From Paraburkholderia sp. BCC1886 (GTDB lineage Bacteria; Pseudomonadota; Gammaproteobacteria; Burkholderiales; Burkholderiaceae), in the NCBI RefSeq assembly GCF_900996245.1, contig NZ_CAAJGK010000044.1, positions 99,524 through 163,523 of the forward strand: 64,000 nt of DNA, in the 5' to 3' direction. Positions 29,893-39,974 of the stretch are shown here, piece by piece. Every line of letters begins with the position of its first letter. Within the stretch, counting starts at the first letter, position 1. Position numbers and translations under genes: made by a program. The notes under the pieces were generated by a model. The model was not told the DNA's origin and made no database searches. It was given only the letters and a program-made list of their open reading frames with translations.

Positions 29893-30516
29893 TTACCGCG
29901 AATACAATTCGACGATCAGGCTTTCGTTGATATCGCCAGCGATGTCGCTGCGTTCCGGCTTCGACTTGAACGTGCCTTCGAATTTCTTCGAATCCACGGC
30001 AACCCAGCTCGGCAGACCGCCTTGTTCGGCGAGCGACAGCGCTTCGAGAATACGAGCCTGCTTCTTCTTCTGTTCACGGACAGCGACGACGTCGCCAGCC
30101 TTCACTTGCATCGACGGGATGTTCGACACCACGCCGTTCACCGTGATTGCCTTGTGGCTAACCAGCTGACGCGCTTCAGCGCGCGTCGAGCCGAAGCCCA
30201 TGCGATACACGACGTTGTCCAGACGCGATTCGAGCAACTGCAGCAGGTTTTCACCCGTGTTGCCCTTCAGGCGGTCGGCTTCAGCGAAGTAGCGGCGGAA
30301 TTGACGCTCGAGCACGCCGTAGATGCGCTTCACTTTTTGCTTTTCGCGCAGCTGCGTGCCGTAGTCGGACGTACGTGCACCCGAGGTGCGGCCATGTTGG
30401 CCGGGCTTGCTGTCAAGCTTGCACTTGTCAGCCAGCGAACGACGGGCGCTCTTCAGGAAGAGGTCAGTGCCTTCACGGCGGGAGAGCTTGGCCTTAGGGC
30501 CGATGTAACGTGCCAC
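29893..30516 (-). CDS. rpsD: 30S ribosomal protein S4 (uS4)
   Basis: A 207-residue S4 that nucleates 30S assembly and in E. coli represses its own operon. The S4 RNA-binding domain is seen as [22 protein letters not shown] followed by HKAITVNG. Zinc-binding cysteines are absent (the C-minus form). It is separated from rpsK by 156 bp with an inverted repeat. Confidence 0.98.
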   Translation of the reverse strand: MARYIGPKAKLSRREGTDLFLKSARRSLADKCKLDSKPGQHGRTSGARTSDYGTQLREKQKVKRIYGVLERQFRRYFAEADRLKGNTGENLLQLLESRLDNVVYRMGFGSTRAEARQLVSHKAITVNGVVSNIPSMQVKAGDVVAVREQKKKQARILEALSLAEQGGLPSWVAVDSKKFEGTFKSKPERSDIAGDINESLIVELYSR

Positions 30517-30608
30517 GTTGGTTCCTTCGTTGATTGATCACGCGAATGCCTGCACTCGCGCTAGTCCGAACCCTTTGGGTCGAACGGTGGGCTTAGTCAA
30601 TTCAATAA

Positions 30609-30661
30609 CGCAAGCGGCCTGCCGTCGCCGGACTACCACCCAGCGGCAACAGGCGCTTGCG
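30609..30661 (-). other. Inverted repeat between rpsK and rpsD
   Basis: CGCAAGCG-G-CCTG (30609-30621) pairs with CAGGCGCTTGCG (30650-30661), one base bulged, and encloses a GC-rich loop of about 28 nt. A plausible regulatory RNA structure in the S4 leader; inference only. Confidence 0.6.
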
Positions 30662-30672
30662 AAAACAGCGTC

Positions 30673-31077
30673 TTAGATACGACGACGCTTCGGCGGACGG
30701 CAGCCGTTGTGCGGTACCGGCGTGACGTCGGAGATCGCGGTGATCTTGATGCCAAGACCATGCAACGCGCGCACCGCCGACTCGCGGCCCGGGCCGGGGC
30801 CCTTGATACGCACTTCGAGGTTCTTCACGCCGTATTCCATCGCCACGCGGCCAGCCGATTCGGCGGCCACCTGAGCTGCAAACGGGGTCGATTTACGCGA
30901 ACCCTTGAAGCCCTGACCACCTGACGTTGCCCAGGCGAGTGCATTGCCTTGACGATCGGTGATCGTGATGATGGTGTTGTTGAACGACGCGTGAACGTGA
31001 ACCACGCCCTCGGCGACGTTCTTCTTGACCTTCTTGCGAACGCGTTGCGCCGCGGAGTTGTTCGAAGCCTTAGCCAT
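30673..31077 (-). CDS. rpsK: 30S ribosomal protein S11 (uS11)
   Basis: A 134-residue S11, recognised by [38 protein letters not shown] and the C-terminal [17 protein letters not shown]. It follows rpsM by 28 bp in the alpha operon. Confidence 0.99.
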   Translation of the reverse strand: MAKASNNSAAQRVRKKVKKNVAEGVVHVHASFNNTIITITDRQGNALAWATSGGQGFKGSRKSTPFAAQVAAESAGRVAMEYGVKNLEVRIKGPGPGRESAVRALHGLGIKITAISDVTPVPHNGCRPPKRRRI

Positions 31078-31105
31078 TACGTTTTCCTGTAACTGTCAGT
31101 TCCGC

Positions 31106-31471
31106 TTACTTCTTCAGCGATTGCGCTGCACGACGCGGACCCTTGCGCGTACGGGCATTCGTACGCGTACGTTGGCCGCGCAGGGGCAAGCCCTTACGAT
31201 GCCGCACGCCACGATAGCAGCCGAGATCCATCAGGCGCTTGATATTCATCGTCGTTTCACGGCGCAGATCGCCTTCAACGATGAACTTGCCGACTTCTTC
31301 ACGCAGCTTTTCGAGGTCTGCGTCGTTCAGGTCTTTGACCTTCTTCGAAAATGCCACACCAGCAGCGACGCAAATGTCGCGCGAGCGCGTGCGGCCTACA
31401 CCGTAAATAGCCGTCAAGCCGATTTCGGTATGCTGGTGATTCGGGATGTTAACCCCTGCGATACGAGCCAT
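31106..31471 (-). CDS. rpsM: 30S ribosomal protein S13 (uS13)
   Basis: A 121-residue S13 beginning ARIAGVNIP after Met and ending in the basic tail ([14 protein letters not shown]). It contacts the P-site tRNA and forms inter-subunit bridges. It lies 41 bp after rpmJ. Confidence 0.99.
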   Translation of the reverse strand: MARIAGVNIPNHQHTEIGLTAIYGVGRTRSRDICVAAGVAFSKKVKDLNDADLEKLREEVGKFIVEGDLRRETTMNIKRLMDLGCYRGVRHRKGLPLRGQRTRTNARTRKGPRRAAQSLKK

Positions 31472-31512
31472 TGTTTTTCCTCAAACAAAAAGCGCAGCAA
31501 AAAGCGCGGCGT

Positions 31513-31629
31513 TCAGCCTTGACGCTGTTTGTGGCGCGGATCAGAGCTGCAAATCACGCGCACAACGCCCTTGCGCTTGATGATCTTGCAATTGCGGCAA
31601 ATGCGCTTAACCGATGCCATCACTTTCAT
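31513..31629 (-). CDS. rpmJ: 50S ribosomal protein L36 (bL36)
   Basis: A 38-residue L36. The start ATG (31627-31629) gives [15 protein letters not shown]. The zinc-ribbon ligands are Cys11, Cys14, Cys27 and a histidine at 33, so it is the zinc-binding (C-plus) form. It lies between infA and rpsM as usual. Confidence 0.97.
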
Positions 31630-31649
31630 GATATTACCCTTTTTTCAAA

Positions 31650-31868
31650 TCACTTCGCCCGGAACACGATCCGCGCACGCGACAGATCGTAAGGCGTCAA
31701 TTCAACCGTCACCTTGTCGCCCGGCAAGATTCGGATGTAGTGCATCCGCATCTTGCCGGATATGTGTCCCAATACGACATGGCCGTTTTCCAGCTTCACC
31801 CTGAAGGTAGCATTAGGCAGGTTTTCGATGACTTCACCCTGCATCTGGATAACATCGTCTTTGGCCAT
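31650..31868 (-). CDS. infA: Translation initiation factor IF-1
   Basis: A 72-residue OB-fold IF-1 ([36 protein letters not shown]). The start at 31868 is the family-typical ATG; the earlier in-frame ATG at 31880 lies inside the secY end. It sits between secY and rpmJ, as is common in beta-proteobacteria. Confidence 0.98.
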   Translation of the reverse strand: MAKDDVIQMQGEVIENLPNATFRVKLENGHVVLGHISGKMRMHYIRILPGDKVTVELTPYDLSRARIVFRAK

Positions 31869-31876
31869 AAGTCCTT

Positions 31877-33223
31877 TCAACGCATCGGGACGCCGCCGCC
31901 TTTGAAATTGGCCTTCTTCAGCAGCGATTCATACTGTTGCGACATTACGTACGACTGCACCTGTGCCATGAAATCCATTGTGACGACGACAATGATCAGC
32001 AGCGACGTACCACCAAAATAAAACGGCACGTTCCAGCGCAGTACCAAAAACTCGGGCAGCAGGCAAACGAAGACGATGTAGATCGCACCAGCCAGCGTCA
32101 GACGCGTGAGGATACGGTCGATATATCGCGCCGTTTGATCGCCCGGGCGGATGCCTGGAACGAAAGCGCCACTCTTTTTCAGGTTGTCGGCCGTTTCCCT
32201 GCTGTTAAACACCAAGGCGGTGTAGAAAAAACAGAAGAAGACGATCGCCAACGCGTACAGCAACACATACACGGGTTGGCCGGGCTTGAGAGCTTCGGCT
32301 ACGTTATGCAATGTGTCTGCGAACCAGCCGGTACGCGACCCCGAACTAAACCAGTTCAGGATGGTTGCCGGGAAGAGAATGATCGACGATGCGAAGATCG
32401 GCGGAATCACGCCCGACATGTTCAACTTCAGCGGCAAATGCGAGGACTGACCGCCGTAAATCTTGTTGCCGACCTGCCGCTTGGCGTAATTCACAAGAAT
32501 CTTGCGCTGGCCGCGTTCGATGAACACCACCAGATACGTCACTGCAGCAATCAGCGCGACCACGATAATCGCCGAGATGATGCTCATCGAGCCGGTTCGC
32601 ACCAGTTCGAAAAGACCACCGATTGCGTTCGGGAAACCAGCCGCAATACCGCCGAAAATGATGATCGAGATACCGTTTCCGAGACCGCGCTCCGTGATTT
32701 GCTCACCCAGCCACATCAGGAACATCGTGCCCGTTACCAGCGTCACGACCGTCGTCAACCGAAACACCATTCCCGGGTCGATCACGAGGCCAGGCTGATT
32801 TTCCAGAGCTACGGCAATGCCGAAAGCCTGGAACGTCGCCAGCAGGACCGTGAAGATACGCGTGTACTGCGTGATCTTCCGTTGACCCGCCTGCCCTTCT
32901 TTCTTCAGCGCTTCGAGTTGCGGCGAGACGATCGCCAGCAACTGCATGATGATCGACGCCGAAATGTACGGCATGATCCCAAGCGCGAAAATAGTGAACC
33001 GCGAAAGTGCGCCACCCGAAAACATGTTGAACATGCCAAGGATGCCGCCCGACTGGCTTTGGAACAGCTTAGCCAGTTGGTCCGGGTCGATACCCGGCAC
33101 CGGAATATGCGCGCCGATACGGTAGACGATCAACGCCAGCAGCAGGAATACTGCACGCCGACGCAGATCGCCGAACTTCGCCGCGCCGCGACCGGGTTTT
33201 GCGAGACTCGGGCTGTTAGCCAA
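31877..33223 (-). CDS. secY: Protein translocase subunit SecY
   Basis: Channel subunit of the Sec translocon, 448 residues with ten expected membrane helices (for example [16 protein letters not shown]). The start is read as TTG at 33223, giving [12 protein letters not shown], because it has a strong GGAGAAGG site; the ATG at 33241 lies six codons upstream without one. Its partner secE lies in the other cluster near 61.8 kb. Confidence 0.97.
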   Translation of the reverse strand: MANSPSLAKPGRGAAKFGDLRRRAVFLLLALIVYRIGAHIPVPGIDPDQLAKLFQSQSGGILGMFNMFSGGALSRFTIFALGIMPYISASIIMQLLAIVSPQLEALKKEGQAGQRKITQYTRIFTVLLATFQAFGIAVALENQPGLVIDPGMVFRLTTVVTLVTGTMFLMWLGEQITERGLGNGISIIIFGGIAAGFPNAIGGLFELVRTGSMSIISAIIVVALIAAVTYLVVFIERGQRKILVNYAKRQVGNKIYGGQSSHLPLKLNMSGVIPPIFASSIILFPATILNWFSSGSRTGWFADTLHNVAEALKPGQPVYVLLYALAIVFFCFFYTALVFNSRETADNLKKSGAFVPGIRPGDQTARYIDRILTRLTLAGAIYIVFVCLLPEFLVLRWNVPFYFGGTSLLIIVVVTMDFMAQVQSYVMSQQYESLLKKANFKGGGVPMR

Positions 33224-33269
33224 GTACCTTCTCCGATGCAAATGCTAGTGACGGCAAATAACTTGCACG

Positions 33270-33704
33270 TTACTCGGCAAAAGAGCCGCCGGCTGCTTCG
33301 ATAGCAGCGCGCGCACCCTTCGTCGCACCCAGACCCTTCACAACGATCTTGCGCTTCAGCTCGCCCGTCGCGATGATCTTGGCGCTCTTGATCAGCTCAC
33401 CGACCAGGCCGGCTTGCTTCAGAGCCAGCAAATCGACTTCGTCGACCGGCAGCTTTTCCAGATCCGAGAGACGCACTTCACCGATGAATTCCTTCGTCAG
33501 CGAAGTGAAACCGCGCTTCGGCAGGCGACGTTGCAGCGGCATTTGACCGCCTTCGAAGCCAACCTTGTGAAAGCCGCCCGAACGCGACTTCTGACCCTTG
33601 TGACCACGGCCAGCAGTCTTGCCGAGGCCAGAGCCGATACCACGACCAACGCGACGCTTTGCGTGCTTCGCGCCTTCAGCCGGCTTCAGGTTATTCAATT
33701 CCAT
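33270..33704 (-). CDS. rplO: 50S ribosomal protein L15 (uL15)
   Basis: A 144-residue L15 ([43 protein letters not shown]). The second of two near-adjacent ATGs is the family-typical start. Spc operon, just before secY. Confidence 0.98.
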   Translation of the reverse strand: MELNNLKPAEGAKHAKRRVGRGIGSGLGKTAGRGHKGQKSRSGGFHKVGFEGGQMPLQRRLPKRGFTSLTKEFIGEVRLSDLEKLPVDEVDLLALKQAGLVGELIKSAKIIATGELKRKIVVKGLGATKGARAAIEAAGGSFAE

Positions 33705-33733
33705 TATCAACTCCTTGAGTCCTGGTCAGCCGC

Positions 33734-33916
33734 TTAGCTGATGACCTTAACGAGGTACGAAACCTTGTTGATCATGCCGCGCACGGCCGGCGTGTCCTGC
33801 AACTCGCTGACCGAGTTGAGTCGGCGCAGGCCCAGGCCACGCACCGTAGCACGGTGCGTTTCACGGGTGCCGATCAGGCTCTTGACGAGCTGGACCTTGA
33901 CAGTTTTATCAGACAT
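33734..33916 (-). CDS. rpmD: 50S ribosomal protein L30 (uL30)
   Basis: A 60-residue L30 ([29 protein letters not shown]). The start ATG at 33914-33916 is chosen on length; the longer frame to 34060 is read inside rpsE. It follows rpsE by 10 bp. Confidence 0.98.
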   Translation of the reverse strand: MSDKTVKVQLVKSLIGTRETHRATVRGLGLRRLNSVSELQDTPAVRGMINKVSYLVKVIS

Positions 33917-33926
33917 GGTGTCCACC

Positions 33927-34445
33927 TTAGCCCAGAATATCTTCGACGGACTTGCCGCGCTTCGCCGCGATATCGCCCGGCGTGGACTGCTTGCGCAGAC
34001 CGTCGAGCGTTGCACGAACGAGGTTGTACGGGTTCGTCGAACCGTGGCTCTTCGCCACAACGTTCTGCACGCCCATCACGTCGAACACTGCGCGCATCGG
34101 GCCGCCAGCGATCACACCGGTACCGTCCTTCGCCGGGGCGAGGAGGACCATCGATGCGCCGTGCTTACCGTGCACTTCGTGTTGCAGAGTACCGTTCTTC
34201 AGCGGCACCTTGAACATGTTGCGGCGAGCCTGTTCCATCGCCTTCTGAACAGCGACCGGCACTTCCTTCGCCTTGCCCTTGCCCATACCGACGCGGCCAT
34301 CACCGTCGCCAACCACGGTCAGTGCGGCGAAACCGAGAATCCGGCCACCCTTCACGACCTTGGTCACGCGGTTGACCGAAATCATCTTTTCGCGCAGGCC
34401 GTCGTCGCGTTCGTCAGCCTGAACTTTCGCTTGCATCTTTGCCAT
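33927..34445 (-). CDS. rpsE: 30S ribosomal protein S5 (uS5)
   Basis: A 172-residue S5 with the S5 double-stranded RNA-binding region ([19 protein letters not shown]) and the C-terminal [21 protein letters not shown]. Residues around the usual spectinomycin contacts ([13 protein letters not shown]) look wild type. Confidence 0.99.
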   Translation of the reverse strand: MAKMQAKVQADERDDGLREKMISVNRVTKVVKGGRILGFAALTVVGDGDGRVGMGKGKAKEVPVAVQKAMEQARRNMFKVPLKNGTLQHEVHGKHGASMVLLAPAKDGTGVIAGGPMRAVFDVMGVQNVVAKSHGSTNPYNLVRATLDGLRKQSTPGDIAAKRGKSVEDILG

Positions 34446-34459
34446 GACGAATTCTTCCC

Positions 34460-34825
34460 TTAGAACTTGAGTCCGGCTTCGCGCGCCGCATCAGCCAGCG
34501 CTTTCACGCGGCCGTGGTAACGGAAACCTGAACGGTCGAAGGCGACGGATTCGATGCCGGCAGCCTTAGCCTTTTCTGCAATGCGCTTGCCGATCAAGGT
34601 CGCAGCATTGACGTTGCCGCCCTTGCCGGTTTGATCAGCCAGTTGCGCACGCACTTCGGCCTCGAGCGTCGACGCGCTAGCCAGCACCTTGGTGCCGCAC
34701 GGCGAGAACACTTGCGCATAAATGTGCGTGTTCGTGCGATGCACGGCGAGACGCGCGACCTGCAGCTCGGAGATCTTGATACGCGTCTGACGAGCGCGGC
34801 GCAGGCGAGATTGAGTCTTATCCAT
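34460..34825 (-). CDS. rplR: 50S ribosomal protein L18 (uL18)
   Basis: A 121-residue L18 that binds 5S rRNA. It has the basic N-terminus ([12 protein letters not shown]) and the C-terminal [28 protein letters not shown] (quoted as separate parts: [12 protein letters not shown] and [13 protein letters not shown]). It lies 12 bp after rplF. Confidence 0.99.
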   Translation of the reverse strand: MDKTQSRLRRARQTRIKISELQVARLAVHRTNTHIYAQVFSPCGTKVLASASTLEAEVRAQLADQTGKGGNVNAATLIGKRIAEKAKAAGIESVAFDRSGFRYHGRVKALADAAREAGLKF

Positions 34826-34837
34826 GATTGCGCACCC

Positions 34838-35368
34838 TTACTTCTTTTTCGTTTCTTTGAGGATCACAACCTCGTTGGCGTAACGCACACCCTTGCCCTT
34901 GTAGGGCTCCGGCGGGCGATAGCCGCGCACTTCTGCAGCGACCTGGCCAACTTTCTGTTTGTCGATCCCCTTGATCACGATTTCGGTTTGCGTCGGGGTC
35001 TCGGCCTTCACGCCTTCCGGCATCTGGTGCACCACGGGGTGCGAGAAACCCAGCGACAGATTCAGCTTGTCGCCTTGCGCCTGTGCGCGGTAACCGACGC
35101 CAACCAGCGTCAGCTTGCGCTCGAAACCCTTCGTCACGCCGTTCACCATGTTTGCAACCAGTGCGCGCATCGTGCCCGACATCGCATTCGCTTCGCGGCT
35201 TTCGTCAGCCGGCGCGAAATTCAACGTGCCGTTGTCGTTCACCACTTTCACCAGGCGGTTCGCTGCCTGCGTAATCGTACCCAGCGGACCCTTGACGGTG
35301 ATGCTATCGTCGCTCAGGGCCACTTCTGCGCCTTGCAGCGCGATCGGGCTTTTACCTACTCGAGACAT
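34838..35368 (-). CDS. rplF: 50S ribosomal protein L6 (uL6)
   Basis: A 176-residue L6 made of two similar alpha/beta domains; [12 protein letters not shown] opens it and [19 protein letters not shown] closes it. It supports the factor-binding region of the 50S subunit. Spc operon. Confidence 0.99.
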   Translation of the reverse strand: MSRVGKSPIALQGAEVALSDDSITVKGPLGTITQAANRLVKVVNDNGTLNFAPADESREANAMSGTMRALVANMVNGVTKGFERKLTLVGVGYRAQAQGDKLNLSLGFSHPVVHQMPEGVKAETPTQTEIVIKGIDKQKVGQVAAEVRGYRPPEPYKGKGVRYANEVVILKETKKK

Positions 35369-35386
35369 GTTTCTCTCCTTTCGGCC

Positions 35387-35782
35387 TTAAGCGACGTAGC
35401 AGATGACTTCGCCGCCAACGCCCGTTGCACGCGCCTTGCGGTCCGTCATCACGCCCTTCGGCGTCGACACGATTGCCACGCCGAGGCCATTCATGACCAC
35501 GGGGATGTCGTTACGGCCGCGGTACACACGCAGACCAGGCTTCGAAACGCGTTCAATGCGCTCGATGACCGGACGGCCAGCGTAGTACTTCAACGTGATG
35601 TTCAATTCAGATTTCGCACCTTCAGACTTCACTGCGAAATCATCGATATAACCTTCGTCCTTAAGGACTTGCGCAATCGCAACCTTGACTTTCGACGAGG
35701 GCATAGTCACCGAAACTTTCTCAACCATCTGCGCATTGCGGATGCGAGTCAGCATATCGGCGATAGGATCACTCATACTCAT
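35387..35782 (-). CDS. rpsH: 30S ribosomal protein S8 (uS8)
   Basis: A 131-residue S8 ([14 protein letters not shown] near the N-terminus, [14 protein letters not shown] and GGEVICYVA at the end). In E. coli S8 represses the spc operon by binding in the rplE start region; I did not find a convincing S8 site here by eye. Confidence 0.99.
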   Translation of the reverse strand: MSMSDPIADMLTRIRNAQMVEKVSVTMPSSKVKVAIAQVLKDEGYIDDFAVKSEGAKSELNITLKYYAGRPVIERIERVSKPGLRVYRGRNDIPVVMNGLGVAIVSTPKGVMTDRKARATGVGGEVICYVA

Positions 35783-35796
35783 TTACGTTTCTCCTA

Positions 35797-36102
35797 TTAC
35801 CAGCTCGCCTTGGTCAGGCCAGGGATCTCGCCGCGGAACGCGATTTCGCGAATCTTGTTACGCGCCAGCCCGAATTTACGGAACGTGCCGCGCGGACGAC
35901 CGGTAATTGCACAACGATTGCGCTTACGGGTCGGATTGGAGTTGCGCGGCAGTTGTTGCAGTTCCAGACGTGCTGCGTAATGCTCTTCGTCCGACTTGCT
36001 CGTATCGCCGATGATCGCTTTCAGCTCAGCACGCTTGGGAGCGTACTTAGCAGCCAGGCGAGCACGCTTCTTTTCACGTTCGATCAGTGCCAGTTTAGCC
36101 AC
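35797..36102 (-). CDS. rpsN: 30S ribosomal protein S14 (uS14)
   Basis: A 101-residue S14 of the long, zinc-free (C-minus) form: no CxxC pair is present, and [26 protein letters not shown] (parts [25 protein letters not shown]) marks the C-terminal half. It lies 7 bp after rplE. Confidence 0.99.
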   Translation of the reverse strand: MAKLALIEREKKRARLAAKYAPKRAELKAIIGDTSKSDEEHYAARLELQQLPRNSNPTRKRNRCAITGRPRGTFRKFGLARNKIREIAFRGEIPGLTKASW

Positions 36103-36109
36103 GGTAACC

Positions 36110-36649
36110 TCAGTTTCTGAACGGGAACTTGAAGCTGGCGAGCAGAGCCTTTGCTTCGTCGTCGGTCTTCGCAGTGGTCGTAATGCTGATATTCAGCCCA
36201 CGCAATGCGTCGATCTTGTCGTAGTCGATTTCGGGGAAAATGATCTGCTCTTTCACACCGATGTTGTAGTTGCCGCGACCGTCGAACGCACGTCCCGACA
36301 CGCCACGGAAGTCACGCACCCGGGGGAGCGCAACCGTCACGAAACGGTCCAGAAATTCGTACATTGCCTGACCACGCAACGTGACCATTGCACCGATCGG
36401 ATAGCCTTGACGGATCTTGAAGCCAGCGATTGCCTTGCGTGCCTTCGTGATCACCGGCTTCTGGCCTGCGATCTTCGTCAGGTCGCCGACGGCGTTTTCG
36501 ATGATCTTCTTGTCAGCAACCGCTTCGCCAAGGCCCATGTTCAGGGTGATCTTGGTGATGCGCGGCACTTCCATCACGGACTTGTAACCGAACTTCTCGA
36601 TGAGGCCGGGTACAACCTTTTCTTTGTAAAACTCTTGCAAACGAGCCAT
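36110..36649 (-). CDS. rplE: 50S ribosomal protein L5 (uL5)
   Basis: A 179-residue L5 that binds 5S rRNA and contacts the P-site tRNA. Landmarks are [45 protein letters not shown] and [10 protein letters not shown]. Confidence 0.99.
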   Translation of the reverse strand: MARLQEFYKEKVVPGLIEKFGYKSVMEVPRITKITLNMGLGEAVADKKIIENAVGDLTKIAGQKPVITKARKAIAGFKIRQGYPIGAMVTLRGQAMYEFLDRFVTVALPRVRDFRGVSGRAFDGRGNYNIGVKEQIIFPEIDYDKIDALRGLNISITTTAKTDDEAKALLASFKFPFRN

Positions 36650-36666
36650 TTTTTTACTCCGCAGCG

Positions 36667-36975
36667 TCAGGCGCTCAGCTCGGCACCGGTCGTTTTAAGG
36701 AAACGGACTTTCTTGTCTCCCTCGACCTTGATGCCTACACGCGACGCCTTGCCATTCGCGTCGACCAATGCGACGTTCGAAATTTGCAGCGGCATCGTCT
36801 TGGCTTCCACACCGCCCGTCGTACCCTTCATCGGGTTCGGCTTGACGTGTTTCTTGACGAGGTTGATGCCCTCGACAATAACCTTGCCTTCGCCAACGGA
36901 CAGCACGACGCCGCGCTTGCCTTTATCTTTGCCGGTGATGACGATAACTTCGTCACCTTTGCGAATCTTGTTCAT
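36667..36975 (-). CDS. rplX: 50S ribosomal protein L24 (uL24)
   Basis: A 102-residue L24 with a KOW-type start ([22 protein letters not shown]) and [11 protein letters not shown]. It is an early assembly protein of the 50S subunit and lies 9 bp after rplN. Confidence 0.98.
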   Translation of the reverse strand: MNKIRKGDEVIVITGKDKGKRGVVLSVGEGKVIVEGINLVKKHVKPNPMKGTTGGVEAKTMPLQISNVALVDANGKASRVGIKVEGDKKVRFLKTTGAELSA

Positions 36976-36984
36976 CGCGACTCC

Positions 36985-37353
36985 TTACAGCACTTCAGGT
37001 GCCAACGAAACGATCTTCATGAATCGTTCGCTGCGCAACTCGCGCGTGACAGGCCCGAAGATACGGGTGCCAATAGGTTCGAGCTTGGCATTCAACAACA
37101 CAGCGGCGTTGCCATCGAACTTGATCAGCGAGCCGTCTTGACGACGAACGCCCTTGGCGGTGCGAACCACCACGGCGTTATAGATTTCGCCTTTCTTTAC
37201 GCGCCCGCGCGGCGTTGCCTCTTTGACGGTCACCTTGATGATGTCGCCAATGCTGGCATAACGACGCTTCGAGCCGCCGAGCACCTTGATGCACAAAACT
37301 TCACGCGCACCCGTGTTGTCGGCCACTTCAAGCCGAGTTTCGGTCTGGATCAT
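36985..37353 (-). CDS. rplN: 50S ribosomal protein L14 (uL14)
   Basis: A 122-residue L14 ([43 protein letters not shown]). It is the first gene of the spc operon and follows a 290-bp gap containing a very good sigma70 promoter, so it starts its own transcription unit as in E. coli. Confidence 0.99.
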   Translation of the reverse strand: MIQTETRLEVADNTGAREVLCIKVLGGSKRRYASIGDIIKVTVKEATPRGRVKKGEIYNAVVVRTAKGVRRQDGSLIKFDGNAAVLLNAKLEPIGTRIFGPVTRELRSERFMKIVSLAPEVL

Positions 37354-37563
37354 GGTTTATCTTTCCCAACTTAATCCGGTCACACCACCATGGCGTACCC
37401 GGTCAGTCTTGGTCCCGTCAGCCAATCGGCTGCTTGGGTATGAACAGCAGCGACGGCAAACGAAACCCGCCATCGCAATCCGGTGAATCCTACGGAACGG
37501 ACTGGCGCCCGGACCGCTTCCCCCACCAACTTCGCCCGCGACGGGGCTCCCATAAAAGAGGGA

Positions 37564-37599
37564 AGACCGAAATTATATCAAATAATTTCGGTCTGGCAA
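37564..37599 (-). promoter_or_regulatory. Promoter of the spc operon, embedded in an inverted repeat
   Basis: On the minus strand TTGCCA (37594-37599), 16 bp, TATAAT (37572-37577), with an extended -10 TGA directly before it. A 13-bp perfect inverted repeat (37564-37576 with 37582-37594, loop ATCAA) covers the -10 box and touches the -35 box. Predicted start near 37565, giving a leader of about 210 nt before rplN. The repeat may double as the S10 operon terminator. The rest of the 37354-37643 gap shows no gene. Confidence 0.8.
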
Positions 37600-37643
37600 G
37601 CGAAACTTACTGCGATTTCAATTACTTCTACAACTTTGCGGCG

Positions 37644-37916
37644 TCAGATGACGCGAGCAGCCTCGACCAGGCGAGCCACAACCCAAGCTTTCGTCTTCGA
37701 AATCGGACGCGTTTCCTGGATTTCAACGAGGTCACCCTCGTTGTACGTGTTCGCATCGTCGTGCGCGTGGTACTTCTTCGAACGCACAACGTACTTGCCG
37801 TAGATCGGGTGCTTCACGCGGTGCTCGACCAGCACAGTGACCGTCTTGTCCATCTTGTTGCTGACGACCTTGCCGACCAGCGTCCGCTTGAGCGAGGTTT
37901 TTACGCTATCGTTCAT
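37644..37916 (-). CDS. rpsQ: 30S ribosomal protein S17 (uS17)
   Basis: A 90-residue S17 ([38 protein letters not shown] C-terminal part). Its start overlaps the rpmC stop by 4 bp (ATGA). It is the last gene of the S10 operon; the promoter of the next operon follows. Confidence 0.99.
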
Positions 37917-38107
37917 TTCTGGTTCGCCTTCTCAGTCAGGACGGTCCGCACGCGTGCGATGTCGCGACGAACCTTCTTCAGCTGGCTCGTGTTCGTGAGC
38001 TGCTGGGTCGCGAGTTGCATGCGCAGGCCGAATTGCGCCTTAAGCAGGTCCGTCAGCTCCTTGTTGAGCGCGGCCTGATCTTTCTGGTGAAGTTCGGAAG
38101 CCTTCAT
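37913..38107 (-). CDS. rpmC: 50S ribosomal protein L29 (uL29)
   Basis: A 64-residue helical L29 ([20 protein letters not shown]). Two adjacent ATGs occur at the start; the second is taken as family-typical. L29 borders the peptide exit tunnel with L23 and helps form the SRP and trigger-factor site. Confidence 0.98.
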
Positions 38108-38117
38108 CATTTGCTCC

Positions 38118-38534
38118 TTAGGCGCCGAGCTGACGCACGATAAACGTCGTCTTAAGCGGCAGCTTAGCTGCAGCCAGACGGAACGCTTCGCGTGCCAGCT
38201 CTTCGGTTACGCCATCCATTTCGTACAGCATCTTGCCCGGTTGAATCTCTGCGACGTAGTACTCAGGGTTACCTTTACCGTTACCCATCCGTACTTCAGC
38301 CGGCTTGTGCGAGATCGGCTTGTCCGGGAAAATGCGAATCCAGATGCGGCCACCACGCTTGATGTGGCGCGTCATTGCACGACGTGCCGCTTCAATCTGG
38401 CGCGCGGTCAGACGACCACGACCGATAGCCTTCAGGCCGAATTCACCGAACGACACCGCGTTGCCGCGAGTGGCGATACCGGTATTACGACCCTTCTGCT
38501 CTTTGCGATACTTTCTACGTTTCGGTTGCAGCAT
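38118..38534 (-). CDS. rplP: 50S ribosomal protein L16 (uL16)
   Basis: A 138-residue L16 ([40 protein letters not shown] in parts). The hydroxylated arginine segment of E. coli (region [15 protein letters not shown] here) is conserved. It contacts the A-site tRNA. It follows rpsC by 2 bp. Confidence 0.99.
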
Positions 38535-38536
38535 CG

Positions 38537-39337
38537 TTATTCTCCAGTCTTCCCGTCGCCACCCGGACGACGAGGAGCAGCGCCGCGGCGTGCACCTGCC
38601 GGACCACCACCCTCACCATCGCGACGCGGACGGCGATCGCCACCCGGACGTGCGTTACGGCGCGGACGCTTTTCTTCGGTGACTTCTTCGACCACCGGTG
38701 CGTCGTTACGGCCGAGCGTGTCGCCCTTGTAGACCCACACCTTCACGCCGATGATGCCGTACGTGGTCTTCGCTTCCGAAGTTGCGTAGTCGATGTCGGC
38801 GCGCAGCGTATGAAGGGGCACGCGACCTTCGCGATACCACTCCGTGCGGGCGATTTCGATACCGTTCAGACGGCCGGCGCTCATGATCTTGATGCCTTGA
38901 GCACCCAGACGCATCGCGTTTTGCATCGCACGCTTCATCGCGCGGCGGAACATAATCCGGCGCTCGAGTTGTTGCGTGATCGAGTCGGCGATCAGTTGCG
39001 CATCGGTTTCCGGCTTGCGGATCTCTTCGATGTTGACGTGGACCGGAACGCCCATGCGACGTTGCAGTTCCGACTTCAACAGCTCGATATCCTCGCCCTT
39101 CTTACCGATGACCACACCCGGACGCGAGCTATAAATCGTGATGCGCGCATTCTTCGCCGGACGCTCGATGACGACGCGACCAACCGAAGCGTTTTTCAGC
39201 TTCTTCTTCAGGTATTCACGAACACCGATGTCTTCCTGCAACATCGCCGCAAAATTGTTGTTGTTCGCGTACCAACGCGACGCCCAATTGCGGCTGACGG
39301 CCAAACGGAAGCCAGTCGGATGAATTTTCTGTCCCAT
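38537..39337 (-). CDS. rpsC: 30S ribosomal protein S3 (uS3) with long basic C-terminal tail
   Basis: A 266-residue S3. The KH domain ([20 protein letters not shown]) and C-terminal domain ([20 protein letters not shown]) are standard. After about residue 210 there is a tail of about 55 residues rich in Arg, Gly and Pro ([18 protein letters not shown] and onward), making it some 30 residues longer than E. coli S3. S3 lines the mRNA entry channel, so the tail probably reaches the outside of the 30S head. Confidence 0.98.
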
Positions 39338-39348
39338 CGTATGACTCC

Positions 39349-39678
39349 TTAATTCCCGACCGTCACAGTGATGTGACAGGATTGCTTCTCGATGCGGTTA
39401 CCGCGGCCTTTAGCGCGCGCGGTAAAACGCTTCAGCGAGGCAGCCTTGTCGATGTAGATGCTCGTGATCTTGAGCTCATCGATATCGGCGCCTTCGTTAT
39501 GCTCCGCATTCGCGATCGCCGACAGCACGACCTTTTTCACGATTCCCGCAGCCTTCTTCGGCGAGAACGTCAGAACGTTCAGCGCCTTGTCGACCGGCAA
39601 ACCGCGGATCTGGTCAGCCACAAGACGCGTTTTCTGCGCCGAGATGCGGGCACCGCGATGAATTGCTTTCACTTCCAT
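39349..39678 (-). CDS. rplV: 50S ribosomal protein L22 (uL22)
   Basis: A 109-residue L22 ([20 protein letters not shown]; the tunnel loop near [18 protein letters not shown]). The loop lines the exit tunnel near the macrolide site and looks wild type. The second of two adjacent ATGs is taken. Confidence 0.98.
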   Translation of the reverse strand: MEVKAIHRGARISAQKTRLVADQIRGLPVDKALNVLTFSPKKAAGIVKKVVLSAIANAEHNEGADIDELKITSIYIDKAASLKRFTARAKGRGNRIEKQSCHITVTVGN

Positions 39679-39688
39679 CATGAGCCCC

Positions 39689-39964
39689 TTATTTCTTAGC
39701 CTTCTTGTCGGCTGCGTGACCCTTGAACGTCCGGGTCAATGCAAACTCGCCAAGCTTGTGGCCGACCATGTTTTCCGAGATATACACCGGGACGTGTTGA
39801 CGGCCGTTGTGAACGGCAATCGTCAGACCGATGAAATCCGGCAGAATCGTCGAACGGCGCGACCAGGTTTTGATCGGCTTCTTATCCCGCGAAGCTGCTG
39901 CCGCCTCAACTTTCTTCAGCAAATGGGCGTCGCAGAACGGACCTTTTTTTACAGAACGTGCCAT
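39689..39964 (-). CDS. rpsS: 30S ribosomal protein S19 (uS19)
   Basis: A 91-residue S19 ([43 protein letters not shown] in parts; [16 protein letters not shown]). It forms the 30S head with S13. Confidence 0.99.
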
Positions 39965-39974
39965 TGCCTACTCC

